DNA of 64,000 nucleotides from Nocardiopsis sp. CC223A. Lineage in GTDB: Bacteria; Actinomycetota; Actinomycetes; Streptosporangiales; Streptosporangiaceae. Shown here piece by piece: positions 8,047 to 16,616 of the stretch (within the stretch, counting starts at the first letter, position 1; each line of letters starts with the position of its first letter). Made by a program: the position numbers and the translations under genes. The stretch lies in NCBI RefSeq assembly GCF_030766825.1, contig NZ_JASFDV010000031.1, positions 1-64,000 on the forward strand, in the 5' to 3' direction. Below the pieces are notes generated by a model that ran no database searches, was not told the DNA's origin, and was given only the letters and a program-made list of their open reading frames with translations.

Positions 8047-8967
8047 ATGGCAGGCCGGGCACTGGTGCAGTGGGAGGAGAACCGCCGCAACGCGCCGGAG
8101 GCGCTCACGGTGGACGTCTACGCCGGGGGGCCCGCGCCGGACGGGCTCGACGACGTCGCCTTCTACCAGGTGCCCTACGCCCCCTCCACCCAGGGCGTCG
8201 ACGAACGCTACGACGTCATCGGCCGGATGCCGAAGCTGGAGGTCCTCCAGCTGACCTCGGCCGGGTACGAGCACGTGCTGGACCTGATCCCCGACCACGT
8301 CACCCTGTGCAACGGGCGCGGCCTGCACGACGCCAGCACCGCCGAGCACACGCTGGCGCTCATCCTCGCCGCCCAGCGCGACCTGCCGCGGTGGGCGGTC
8401 GACCAGCGCGAGCACCGGTGGGGTGCGGTGCCGCTGCGCTCCCTGGCCGACCAACGGGTCGTGATCATCGGGTACGGCAGCATCGGGCAGGCCGTCGAAC
8501 GCCGCCTGCTGCCCTTCGAGACCGAGGTCGTGCGGGTGGCGAGCCGGGCCCGGCCGGAGGAGGACGTGCACGGTGTCGACGAACTCCACGCCCTGCTGCC
8601 CGGCGCGAACGTCGTCGTGCTGATCACCCCGCTGAACGAACGCACCCGGGGGCTGTTCGGCGCCGCGGAGTTCGCGCTGCTGCGCGACGACGCCCTGGTG
8701 GTCAACGTCGGCCGCGGCCCGGTCCTGGACACCGGTGCGCTGCTGGCGCAGAACGGGCGGGTGCGCGCGGCGCTCGACGTGACCGACCCCGAGCCGCTGC
8801 CGGTCGACCACCCGCTGTGGGACGCGCCCGGCGTGTTCGTCACCCCGCACGTGGCGGGCGGGTCCGCGGCGTTCTACCCGCGCGCCCGCGCGTTCCTGGA
8901 CGCCCAGCTCGCCCGCTGGGCGGCGGGCGAACCCCTGGAGAACGTGGTCCGGCCCGGCCGCCGGTAG
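8047..8967 (+). CDS. D-isomer-specific 2-hydroxyacid dehydrogenase
   Basis: 306 residues. The NAD-binding site reads VVIIGYGSIGQAVE (about 138-151). The family motif VVNVGRGPVLDTGAL carries the conserved region near the substrate Arg, and the catalytic His sits in VFVTPHVAGGS near 270. The ATG follows GGGGGA at eight bases. The family reversibly reduces 2-oxoacids to D-2-hydroxyacids with NAD(P)H; the substrate cannot be assigned. It is slightly shorter than typical members (310-330). Its neighbours, an RNA methylase and a DNA polymerase, give no pathway hint. Confidence 0.92.
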   Translation: MAGRALVQWEENRRNAPEALTVDVYAGGPAPDGLDDVAFYQVPYAPSTQGVDERYDVIGRMPKLEVLQLTSAGYEHVLDLIPDHVTLCNGRGLHDASTAEHTLALILAAQRDLPRWAVDQREHRWGAVPLRSLADQRVVIIGYGSIGQAVERRLLPFETEVVRVASRARPEEDVHGVDELHALLPGANVVVLITPLNERTRGLFGAAEFALLRDDALVVNVGRGPVLDTGALLAQNGRVRAALDVTDPEPLPVDHPLWDAPGVFVTPHVAGGSAAFYPRARAFLDAQLARWAAGEPLENVVRPGRR

Positions 8968-9044
8968 AGACCCCGGGAGGGGCCGGTGCGGCCCCGGTTC
9001 CCGGGCGGCCGCCGATCGTCGGTACCGGGGACCACAATGGACGC

Positions 9045-10694
9045 ATGAGGATCGCGGTGGTCGCCGACGGCGAGGGCGGCGGACGGTTGCGGCCGCTGGA
9101 CGGGGACGGCCCGGAGCGGCGGGTCGACGACCTCGCCGCGGCCGTCCGCGCCGCCGAGGCCGACCGGCCCCGCTGGGTGTGGGCCGACACCCGCGACGTC
9201 TACCCCGACCTGGTGCGCGCCGGGGTGCGGGTGGAGCGCTGCCACGACGCGGCGCTCGTCGAGGCGCTGCTGCTCGGGTACGAGGGCCGCCACGGCGAAC
9301 CCCGCTCCCTGGGCGCCGCCTGGTCCCGGCTGCACGGGCGACCGGTGCCCGCCGACCCCCACGAGCCCGCCGGGGAGGGCACGGCCGCCCAGCCCGCGCT
9401 CTTCGAGGCCGACCGCTCCACCCTGCCGCCGGACGCGGACCGGCTCGGCGCCCTGGCCGAGGTCCACGCCGACCAGCGGCGCCGCCTGTCCGCGCTGCCG
9501 CCCGGCATGGACCTGTTGGCCGCGCTGGAGTCGGCCGGGGCACTGGCCGCCGCCGAGATGTCCCACGAGGGCCTGCCCTGGCGGCCCGACCTGCACGACC
9601 GCATCCTCGCCGACCTGCTGGGCCCGCGGCCCCCGGCGGGGCGCCGCCCCCCGGTGCTGGCCGACCTGGCCGCCCGCATCGGCGAGGCGGTCGGCCGCGA
9701 GGTCAACCCCGACTCCCCGGCGCAGGTGCTCAGGGCCATGGCGTGGATCGGCCACCCCGTCGCCTCCACCCGGGCCCGGGAACTGGAGCGGATCGAGCAC
9801 CCGGTGGTCCCGCTGCTGCTGCGCTACAAGGAGCTGTCGCGGCTGCACTCGGCCAACGGCTGGGCCTGGCGGGACGCCTGGGTGGACGAGCGGGAGGACC
9901 CCGCGGGGGTGCGCCTGGGCCGGTTCCGCCCCGACTACGTCGTGGGCGGGGTCGTCTCCGGGCGGTGGGCCACCCGGGGCGGCGGCGCCCTACAGATCCC
10001 CAAGGCGCTGCGCGGCGCCGTGCGGGCCGACCCCGGGTGGGTGCTGCTGCGCGCCGACGCCGGGCAGCTGGAGCCGCGCGTCCTGGCCGCGGTCTCGGGG
10101 GACACCGCCCTGGCCGAGGCGGCCGCCGAGGACGACCTGTACGCCCGCCTGGCCGTGCACACCGGCGACGACCGGGCCCGTGCCAAACTCGGCCTGATCT
10201 CCGCCATGTACGGCCAGACCGGCGGCGACGCCGCCCCGCTGCTGGCGCTGCTGCGCCGCCACTACCCACGGGCCCTGGAGTACGTGGACACCGCCGCCCG
10301 CACCGGGGAGCGGGGCGGGGTGGTGCGGTCCTGGCTGGGCCGGACCTCGCCCCGGCCCACCGGGTGGGAGCGGCGCACGGCCGGCCCCGACGGGGAGCGC
10401 CACCGGCGGGCGCACGGCCGGTTCACCCGCAACTTCGTGGTGCAGGCCGGGGCCGCCGAGTGGGCGCTGGTGCTGCTGGCGTCGCTGCGGCTGTCGATGC
10501 CCGGGGCGGTGGTCTTCTTCGTGCACGACGAGGTGCTGCTGCACGTGCCCCGGGAGCGGGCGCAGGAGGCCGTTCACGCGATCGACGCCGCTCGGGAGCG
10601 GGCGCGCACTGTCCTGTTCGGGGACACTCCGGTACGATTCCCCCTGGCCGTGACCGTCACAGAGGACTACGAAGCCACCCCCCGCCCCCGATGA
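9045..10694 (+). CDS. PolA-like family-A DNA polymerase ('bifunctional 3'-5' exonuclease/DNA polymerase')
   Basis: 549 residues, much shorter than PolA (about 900) and lacking the 5'-nuclease domain. Polymerase motif A is RADAGQLEPRVLAA (about 334), motif B includes RAKLGLISAMYGQ (about 380) and motif C is FVHDEVLLHV (about 491). The N-terminal 170 residues occupy the place of the 3'-5' exonuclease domain, but I see no clear D-E acidic pair, so proofreading may be lost. Such short enzymes are widespread in actinobacteria and act beside the main PolA, probably in repair (inference). The ATG at 9045 was chosen over the longer open frame because the polypeptide starts cleanly there. Confidence 0.9.
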   Translation: MRIAVVADGEGGGRLRPLDGDGPERRVDDLAAAVRAAEADRPRWVWADTRDVYPDLVRAGVRVERCHDAALVEALLLGYEGRHGEPRSLGAAWSRLHGRPVPADPHEPAGEGTAAQPALFEADRSTLPPDADRLGALAEVHADQRRRLSALPPGMDLLAALESAGALAAAEMSHEGLPWRPDLHDRILADLLGPRPPAGRRPPVLADLAARIGEAVGREVNPDSPAQVLRAMAWIGHPVASTRARELERIEHPVVPLLLRYKELSRLHSANGWAWRDAWVDEREDPAGVRLGRFRPDYVVGGVVSGRWATRGGGALQIPKALRGAVRADPGWVLLRADAGQLEPRVLAAVSGDTALAEAAAEDDLYARLAVHTGDDRARAKLGLISAMYGQTGGDAAPLLALLRRHYPRALEYVDTAARTGERGGVVRSWLGRTSPRPTGWERRTAGPDGERHRRAHGRFTRNFVVQAGAAEWALVLLASLRLSMPGAVVFFVHDEVLLHVPRERAQEAVHAIDAARERARTVLFGDTPVRFPLAVTVTEDYEATPRPR

Positions 10695-10858
10695 CCCTCT
10701 GACCAGGCCGTACCGAGTCGCCAGAAATCGGACGGCGTGGGCTTCTTGCAAAGGCGTCCGGGTGCACCCATTCTTGGACTCGGAACGTCATCGGAAAGGC
10801 GCGCGCCGTAGGGGTCCCCCACACCCCGGGTCGTTCAGAGAAAGGGCGAGACATCCCC

Positions 10859-12025
10859 GTGCGGAGCCGTAGATCTGCTTGCACCACTGCGGTCCTGGTG
10901 GCCGCCTTCACCGCGTTCGGGGCGGCCCCGGCCTGGGCCGACCCGGTCGTGGAGGACCGACCCCCCATCAGCGAACAGGTCGACCCCGACGCCCCCAGCG
11001 GGTCCGACCCCCGCCGGGAGCCGCAGGCCTCCGCCTCCCCGGAGGTCGCCGACCCCGACGACCTGCGCCACAACGCCTACGTGGCCCCCTTCCGCGAGGC
11101 GCGCAGCATCGAATACTTCGTGGTCGCCCAGGAGACCCTGCCCGCCCGGGCCGTGGACGCGGTCCGCGGGATCGACGGCGTCGAGCACGTGCTCACCGTG
11201 GACGCCGCCCGGGTCCTGATCGACGAGGAGGCCACGTCCGTGCTGGGCGTGAACCCCTCCACCTTCCGCAACCACGCCCCCGAGCCCTCCGCCGAGTCCG
11301 ACGACATCTGGCAGGGCGTCGCCGAGGGGCGCATCGCGCTGTCCAAGACCGCCGGGACCGAGCGCGAGCTGGAGGTCGGCGGTGACGTCACCGTGACCGG
11401 CGGCCGTGGCGACGTGCCGCTCCAGGTGTGGACGCACGCCACCTCCGGCATCGCCGGGATCGACGCCCTGGTCTCCCGGGAGACCGCCGCCGAGCTGGGC
11501 ATGCCCGAGGGCAACGCGCTGGTGGTCTCGGCCCCCGAGGCCGACCTGTGGGAGCTGTACGAGGACCTCGGCGAAGCGCTGGGCGAGGACGTGTCCGTCC
11601 AGCTGGTGGGCGACGCCCCCGAGCCGGCGGAGGACGGCGAGGCCGTGCCGTCGACGGTCATCGAGCGGGTCATCGCCAACGCCGAGTCCCAGCTGGGCGT
11701 CCCCTACGTCTGGGGCGGCACCACCCCGGGCGTCGGGTTCGACTGCTCGGGCCTGCTCCAGTGGGCCTTCCGCGAGGCGGGCGTGGACATCCCGCGCGTC
11801 ACCCACGACCAGTGGAACGCGGGCGAGCGCATCGCCTTCGAGGACATGGAGCGCGGCGACCTCATCTTCTGGCGGTCGGACCCCACCGCGCCCGACTACA
11901 TCTCGCACGTGGCGATCTACCTGGGCGACGGGATGATGCTGGAGGCGCCGCGGACCGGGCTGGACGTGCGCGTCACCCCGGTGCGCACTGCGAACTACGC
12001 CGGCTCCGTCCGCATCCGCACCTGA
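10859..12025 (+). CDS. Secreted NlpC/P60 peptidoglycan endopeptidase
   Basis: 388 residues from a GTG start. A signal peptide (MRSRRSACTTAVLVAAFTAF, cleaved near AWA-DP) exports it. A middle region of about 230 residues, with no recognised domain, precedes a C-terminal NlpC/P60 domain. The catalytic Cys is in GFDCSGLLQWAF (about 296), and the His is in SHVAIYLGDG (about 350). Enzymes of this family (C40) cut D-gamma-glutamyl-meso-diaminopimelate links in cell-wall peptides. No coiled coil or SH3 domain is seen. No c-di-AMP riboswitch, often found before actinobacterial NlpC genes, could be recognised in the 164-base leader. Confidence 0.92.
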   Translation: MRSRRSACTTAVLVAAFTAFGAAPAWADPVVEDRPPISEQVDPDAPSGSDPRREPQASASPEVADPDDLRHNAYVAPFREARSIEYFVVAQETLPARAVDAVRGIDGVEHVLTVDAARVLIDEEATSVLGVNPSTFRNHAPEPSAESDDIWQGVAEGRIALSKTAGTERELEVGGDVTVTGGRGDVPLQVWTHATSGIAGIDALVSRETAAELGMPEGNALVVSAPEADLWELYEDLGEALGEDVSVQLVGDAPEPAEDGEAVPSTVIERVIANAESQLGVPYVWGGTTPGVGFDCSGLLQWAFREAGVDIPRVTHDQWNAGERIAFEDMERGDLIFWRSDPTAPDYISHVAIYLGDGMMLEAPRTGLDVRVTPVRTANYAGSVRIRT

Positions 12026-12178
12026 CGTCCGGCGGGGCGCCGCCGGGGTTCCGCGGGCCCGGAACGGGCGCCTCCGAGGAGGGGTCCGCGGCCGTCGGCC
12101 GTCCGTGGGGGCAGGTGCCGCCGCCCGCCGGCCGTCTCTCGGCGGCGGTGGCGGGCGGCCCTGGAGACGCCACCGGTC

Positions 12179-12304
12179 GGTCGTGTCCCGTCGAGTGGTG
12201 TGAGAACACCGGCTGTTCGCACAAGGACGAGTCGCCGACCGGAGTGTCGTCGCCTCTGGTGCCCGGGGGCCGAACGAAGTCACACCGCTCGGCGGGACAC
12301 CACC
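12179..12304. mobile_element. 126-bp MITE-like element, copy 1
   Basis: The element starts GGTCGTGTCCCGTCGAGTGG and ends with its near-perfect inverted complement (3 mismatches in 25 bp). The 8-bp direct repeat CACCGGTC lies immediately on both sides (12171-12178 and 12305-12312), a target-site duplication. It differs from copy 2 at only 5 of 126 positions. It encodes no transposase and must be moved in trans. It sits in the nlpC-ggt intergenic space. Confidence 0.9.
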
Positions 12305-12435
12305 CACCGGTCTGGTCCGTCGGTCGCGGGAACCCGGTTCTGAGCGCTTCGCGGTCCTGTGCGAACGACACGGTGGTCGCGTCCCCCTGAAAGCCGGGGT
12401 GTCGCGACCACCGTCGGAACCCGGGTCCGCGGCCG

Positions 12436-12561
12436 GGTCATGTCCCGTGGAGTGGTGTGAGAACACCGGCTGTTCGCACAGGGACGAGTCGCCGACCGGA
12501 GTGTCGTCGCCTCTGGTGCCCGGGGGTCGAACGAAGTCACACCGCTCGGCGGGACACCATC
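12436..12561. mobile_element. 126-bp MITE-like element, copy 2
   Basis: Same length and orientation as copy 1 and about 96% identical. It is flanked by the perfect 8-bp direct repeat CGCGGCCG (12428-12435 and 12562-12569). The different target duplication shows an independent insertion rather than a local duplication of copy 1. Confidence 0.9.
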
Positions 12562-12622
12562 CGCGGCCGGGGCCCGCGTGCGTTCGGCGGGCCGGAAAGG
12601 GACGGGTGCCCGGGAAAGGCGG

Positions 12623-12661
12623 TGGGCCGTGGTGCCGCCTCGTCGGCGGTACCACGGCCCA
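12623..12661. terminator. 16-bp hairpin, probable bidirectional terminator
   Basis: TGGGCCGTGGTGCCGC (12623-12638) pairs with 12646-12661 with one G-U/mismatch and a seven-base loop. It lies between the convergent nlpC and ggt genes. It has no 8-bp duplication and no resemblance to the 126-bp elements. Confidence 0.5.
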
Positions 12662-12932
12662 CTGTCTCCTTGTCCGAAGGACCCGGCCGGGAGGGGAAGG
12701 CAGGCCTCGGTTCAGGAGGGGGTTGACAGGGGGCCGCTGAGGGAGGGGGAGACAGCGTGCCGACCCTGTCGGGATGGTCCTGGGGTGTGACGACGGCGTT
12801 CCGTCGCACAAGGACTACATAAGCAGCGAGCGGGCGATTTGGCAAGAGGCACGATCAAGGCAGGCAAGTGGTCCCAAACCCGGCTTAACGTGCAAAACGG
12901 CGAATCGGGTGTCCGTTTCGTTTCCGTTCGTC

Positions 12933-14690
12933 TCATCGCCCGGCCGCGTACCCCTGGGCCCCCCGCGCGTCGGCGGCCGCACGCAGCTCCCCGGTCTCCG
13001 GATCGCGGGCCACGGCCGCCAGCCGCCCCAGTGACCACGGCTCGGACACCCGCACCCGGTGCCCGCGCCGGCGCAGCTCGGCGATGACGTCCTCGCCCAG
13101 GCCCGGCTCCACGACCAGGTCGCCCGGGACGGTCTCCCGGGGGTGGAACGAGCTGGGGAAGGCGTTGGTGTGGAACATCGGGGCGTCCAGCGCCTCCTGG
13201 AGGTCCGTCACCCCGTTGAGGATGCGCAGCAGCGCCGTGAAGGCCCACTGGTCCTGCTGGTCGCCGCCCGGGGTGCCGATCGCCAGCACCGCCTGCCCGT
13301 CCTCCCGGGTGACCAGGGTCGGGGACAGCGTGGTGCGCGGCCGCCGGCCCGGGGCCAGGGCGTTGGGGGACTCCGGGTCGAGCCAGAACATCTGGGTCCG
13401 GGTGCCCAACGGGAAGCCGAGGGCCGGGATCACCGGGGAGCCGGTGAGCCAGCCGCCGCTGGGGGTCGCCGACACCATGTTGCCGCGGGAGTCCACCACG
13501 TCCACGTGGCAGGTGTCGCCGCGCTGCACGGTGGGCTCACCGAGGGTGCGGTCCGTCGGGGCCTCCTGCGCCAGGTGCACCGGCGGGGTGAAGGGCGTGC
13601 GCCCGGCCACGCTCCCGGGGCGCTGCTCCAGGGACGCGCGGCCGTCGTCCACCAGCGCCGCGCGCGCCGCGGCGTACTCGGCGGACAGCAGCTCCTGGAG
13701 CGGGACGTCGGTGAAGTCGGGGTCGCCGTACCACGCCTCGCGGTCGGCGAAGGCGAGCTTGGCCGCCTCGGTCACCCGGTGCACGAAGTCGGCGCCCTCT
13801 CCGCGGGTGCCCAGCGCCTCGGCCAGCCGCAGCTGCTGGAGCATGACGGGGCCCTGGCCCCAGGGGCCGGTCTTGTGGACGGTGTGGGCACCGTAGGAGA
13901 CGCTCGCCGGGTCCTCGTAGGTGGCGCTCCAGTCGGCCATGTCCTGGGAGGTGAGCAGCCCCCGCTGCGGCTCACCGGTGGAGGAGGGCACCGGGACGGC
14001 CAGGAACGCGGCCACCGCCTCGGCCACGAACCCCTGCGACCAGCTGCGGCGGGCCGCCTCGATCTGCGCCTCGCGGTCGCCCCCGGCGGCCTCGGCCTCG
14101 GCGATGATCCGCCGGTAGGCGGCGGCCAGGGCCGGGTTGCGCAGCCGGGTCCCGGCGGCGGGCACCCGGCCGTGCGGCAGGTAGACCTGGGCGGAGCCGG
14201 TCCAGTGCCGGGTGAAGACGGGTTCCAGGGCGGCGATCGCCGCGGAGATCCGGTCCAGTACGGGGTAGCCGCGCTCGGCCAGGCCGACGGCGTGGTCCAG
14301 GACGTCGCGCACGGTCAGGGTGCCGTGGTCGCGCAGCAGCAGCATCCACGCGTCGAAGGCGCCCGGAACGGCGGCGGCCGACACCCCGCTGCCGGGGATG
14401 CGGTCCATCCCGGCGAACGCCTCGATCGTGGCGGCGGCGGGTGCCACCCCCTGGCCGCACAGGACCCGGACCGGCCCGCCCGCGGCCTGGAAGACCGCCG
14501 GGACCTCGCCGCCGGGGCCGTTGAGGTGCGGCTCGACGACCTGGAGGGTGAAGCCCGCGGCGACCACGGCGTCGAAGGCGTTGCCCCCGCGTTCGAGGAT
14601 CGACATGCCGGTGGCGCTGGCCAGCCAGTGGGTGGACGCGACCATGCCGAAGTCGCCTCTGAGCTGGGGACGGGTGGTGAAACGGGCCAT
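12933..14690 (-). CDS. Gamma-glutamyltransferase family protein (Ntn hydrolase)
   Basis: 585 residues. The family is marked by ERGGNAFDAVVAAGFTLQVVEPHLNGPGG in the large subunit and by GDTCHVDVVDSRGNMVS, where Thr393 is the expected autocleavage nucleophile that starts the small subunit. APGRRPRTTLSPTL and a GTPGGDQQ motif are also present. Known relatives cleave or transfer gamma-glutamyl groups, for example from glutathione, and some hydrolyse cephalosporin side chains. No signal peptide is visible, so unlike classical GGT it looks cytoplasmic. The ATG follows GGAGG at eight bases. Substrate unknown. Confidence 0.9.
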   Translation of the reverse strand: MARFTTRPQLRGDFGMVASTHWLASATGMSILERGGNAFDAVVAAGFTLQVVEPHLNGPGGEVPAVFQAAGGPVRVLCGQGVAPAAATIEAFAGMDRIPGSGVSAAAVPGAFDAWMLLLRDHGTLTVRDVLDHAVGLAERGYPVLDRISAAIAALEPVFTRHWTGSAQVYLPHGRVPAAGTRLRNPALAAAYRRIIAEAEAAGGDREAQIEAARRSWSQGFVAEAVAAFLAVPVPSSTGEPQRGLLTSQDMADWSATYEDPASVSYGAHTVHKTGPWGQGPVMLQQLRLAEALGTRGEGADFVHRVTEAAKLAFADREAWYGDPDFTDVPLQELLSAEYAAARAALVDDGRASLEQRPGSVAGRTPFTPPVHLAQEAPTDRTLGEPTVQRGDTCHVDVVDSRGNMVSATPSGGWLTGSPVIPALGFPLGTRTQMFWLDPESPNALAPGRRPRTTLSPTLVTREDGQAVLAIGTPGGDQQDQWAFTALLRILNGVTDLQEALDAPMFHTNAFPSSFHPRETVPGDLVVEPGLGEDVIAELRRRGHRVRVSEPWSLGRLAAVARDPETGELRAAADARGAQGYAAGR

Positions 14691-14830
14691 CGGAGGGGCC
14701 TCCAGGGGTAGCAGAGGTGGGGGAGCACGCCGTTCGCGGAACGGGATACCGGTCCGCGCAGGGTGACGTTACAGCACGTCCTGCGGGTGGGGGAGGGGTC
14801 GTGGGATGGGCGGAGGGGCGAACGCGCGAA

Positions 14831-14855
14831 CGCCGGGGGCCCGCGGCCCCCGGCG
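14831..14855 (-). terminator. 11-bp GC hairpin terminator
   Basis: CGCCGGGGGCC (14831-14841) pairs perfectly with 14845-14855 across a CGC loop. It lies 14 bases past the stop of the 14870-16360 gene on the minus strand. Confidence 0.7.
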
Positions 14856-14869
14856 TCGGTCATCGGTGT

Positions 14870-16360
14870 TTACCGCTGGCTCGGGACGCTCCAGGGCAGG
14901 GAGTCCCACAGCTCGCGCCATTCCTCGTCATCGACGGTGTCGAGCTCGGACACGGCGGCATCGGCGTCGTCGTCGGCCTTCTCGGCCTCGGTCACGGCGG
15001 CCTCGGCCTCGGCGGCCAGCTCGGCGATCAGGTCGGCGAGCTCGGCGACGACCTGCTCGACCTGGGCGCGCTCCAGCTCGTTCTCCTGGGCGCAGGTGTC
15101 GATGGCGGCGTTCTTGTCGCCCTCGTCGCCGTAGTACCAGACGGTGGCGAGCAGGCGGTCGCGCTCGGCGTCGTCCAGGTCCTCCTTGCCCAGGGCCTGC
15201 TCGACGAACTCGCCGCTGTCCTGGGCCAGCTGGGACCCGTCCAGGCCGGTCTCACCGGACTCGAAGTCCACGAACCGGTCCAGCAGGCAGTTCTTGACCT
15301 CGCGGGAGCCCTGTCCGGGCAGGGTGACGGCGTCGTCGACCGGGGTCTCGACGGGTGCCTCCGGGGTCTCCACCGGGACCTCGGGGGTCTCGACGGGCGC
15401 CTCGGGCGCCTCGGGAGTCTCGGGAGCCTCGTCGACCACATCGTCCACCGGGGTCCCGGGGATCTCCGGGGTGTCCGGGTCCTCCGGCACCGAGGGCAGT
15501 TCGTCGACCGGGGCCTCCGGCGTCTCGACGGGTGCCTCCGGGGTCTCGGGGGTCTCGACGGGCGCCTCGGGCGTCTCGGCCGGCAGCTCGGGGGTCTCGA
15601 CGGGCGCCTCGGGCACCTCGGGAGTCTCCGGGGCCTCGGGGGTGTCGACGGGCGTCTCGGGGGTCTCGGGGCCCTCGTCCACGACCTCGTCGACCACCTC
15701 CTCCGGCTCCGGGGTCGCCTCGACGGGCTCCTCGGGCTCCTCGGCGGCCTCCTCCGCGGCCTCTTCCGCGGGCTGCTCGACAGGTTCCTGGGCGGGCTCC
15801 TGGGCGGCCCCGGGCTCCTCGACGACCTCCTCGGCCATCCGGCGCAGCTCCTTGACCTCCCACCGGTCCGGCTGTAGGTGGGCGGCCACGGCGACGCCGG
15901 GTCTGGCCATCCAGAAGAGGTCGCCGGTCTCCTCGGACAGGTAGGCCCCGTCCTCGAAGGCGGCGTCGCCCTCCACGAGTTCCAGCTCCCGGTCGGGGAT
16001 GTGGCTGTACCGGCTCTCGCGCAGGTCGTCGAGGTCCTGGACGGCCTCGGAGCGGATCACGGAGACGCGGCCGTAGAGCTGGTCGGGTCCCTGTACCCAG
16101 GAGAGCTGAGACTGGCGCCCGCCCTGGCGGTCGGTGATGGAGGTGGCGTTGATGCCGTACCTCTCCAGACCGGGGGGCAGGTAACCGATCTCGTACCCGT
16201 CGAGGCTGTACGAGGACTGGCCCTGGCGGACGACCGGCCAGCTCAGCTCCCGCGCGTCCTCCTCGTCGGCGAGGGCGGACCCGGCGAGTCCGACCGGCCC
16301 CGCGGCGGCCAGGGCGACGACGCCGAGAGTCGCGACCCACCTGGTGCGGTGCTTGCGCAT
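14870..16360 (-). CDS. Secreted protein with long Pro/Glu/Thr repeat region
   Basis: 496 residues. A clear signal peptide (RKHRTRWVATLGVVALAAAGPVGLAG, cleavage near ALA-DE) is followed by a globular domain of about 130 residues. Next comes about 170 residues of acidic degenerate repeats built on APVETPE and PETPEAP, then a C-terminal acidic, Ala/Glu-rich helical domain with two cysteines (KNCLLD, DTCAQEN). There is no sortase or transmembrane anchor. The repeat region resembles cell-wall-spanning stalks. The ATG at 16360 has AAGGA at six bases; an ATG five codons earlier (16375) does not. I do not recognise the family and assign no function. Confidence 0.85.
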   Translation of the reverse strand: MRKHRTRWVATLGVVALAAAGPVGLAGSALADEEDARELSWPVVRQGQSSYSLDGYEIGYLPPGLERYGINATSITDRQGGRQSQLSWVQGPDQLYGRVSVIRSEAVQDLDDLRESRYSHIPDRELELVEGDAAFEDGAYLSEETGDLFWMARPGVAVAAHLQPDRWEVKELRRMAEEVVEEPGAAQEPAQEPVEQPAEEAAEEAAEEPEEPVEATPEPEEVVDEVVDEGPETPETPVDTPEAPETPEVPEAPVETPELPAETPEAPVETPETPEAPVETPEAPVDELPSVPEDPDTPEIPGTPVDDVVDEAPETPEAPEAPVETPEVPVETPEAPVETPVDDAVTLPGQGSREVKNCLLDRFVDFESGETGLDGSQLAQDSGEFVEQALGKEDLDDAERDRLLATVWYYGDEGDKNAAIDTCAQENELERAQVEQVVAELADLIAELAAEAEAAVTEAEKADDDADAAVSELDTVDDEEWRELWDSLPWSVPSQR

Positions 16361-16616
16361 AGTGTTCCTTCCCATCGACTACTAATAGTGATAATTGCAG
16401 GGCTCTGCGTAATTATCGAGGGTCTCGAAGGCCAAGAATGTAACATGAAGTCATCAAGTGAATGCATACTGTGATAATCGGTGGGAGGCGGACAACATGA
16501 CCGCGGACTGTTCCCGTGCGCTCCGCACCCCGTCACCGGGTGGTCACCGAAAGCATTCAGGCTTCGGTGTCGAGGAGCCCATCGATACGTCCGTCCACGC
16601 GTACCTGGGAGGTCCG

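Larger units (their letters stand above)
12026..12932. other. Convergent intergenic region carrying two 126-bp mobile elements
   Basis: 907 bases between convergent genes. They contain two copies of the 126-bp element (12179-12304, 12436-12561) and a hairpin at 12623-12661. I see no gene: open frames here run through the repeats. Confidence 0.7.

Noticed and set aside
10695-10858. A c-di-AMP (ydaO-type) riboswitch before the NlpC/P60 gene
   Set aside because: Expected from other actinobacteria, but I could not match the conserved core in this leader.
12179-12570. Short cysteine-containing reading frame (CPVEWCENTGCSH) conserved among the mobile-element copies
   Set aside because: Conservation is explained by sequence identity of the element; frames have no ribosome site or stop conservation and the ends are inverted repeats.
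12623-12661. A further copy of the 126-bp mobile element
   Set aside because: The hairpin has different arms and no flanking 8-bp duplication; it fits a terminator better.
14970-15800. DNA tandem repeats at the Pro/Glu/Thr region as an independent repeat element
   Set aside because: The repeats are the coding repeats of a single secreted protein and stay in frame throughout.
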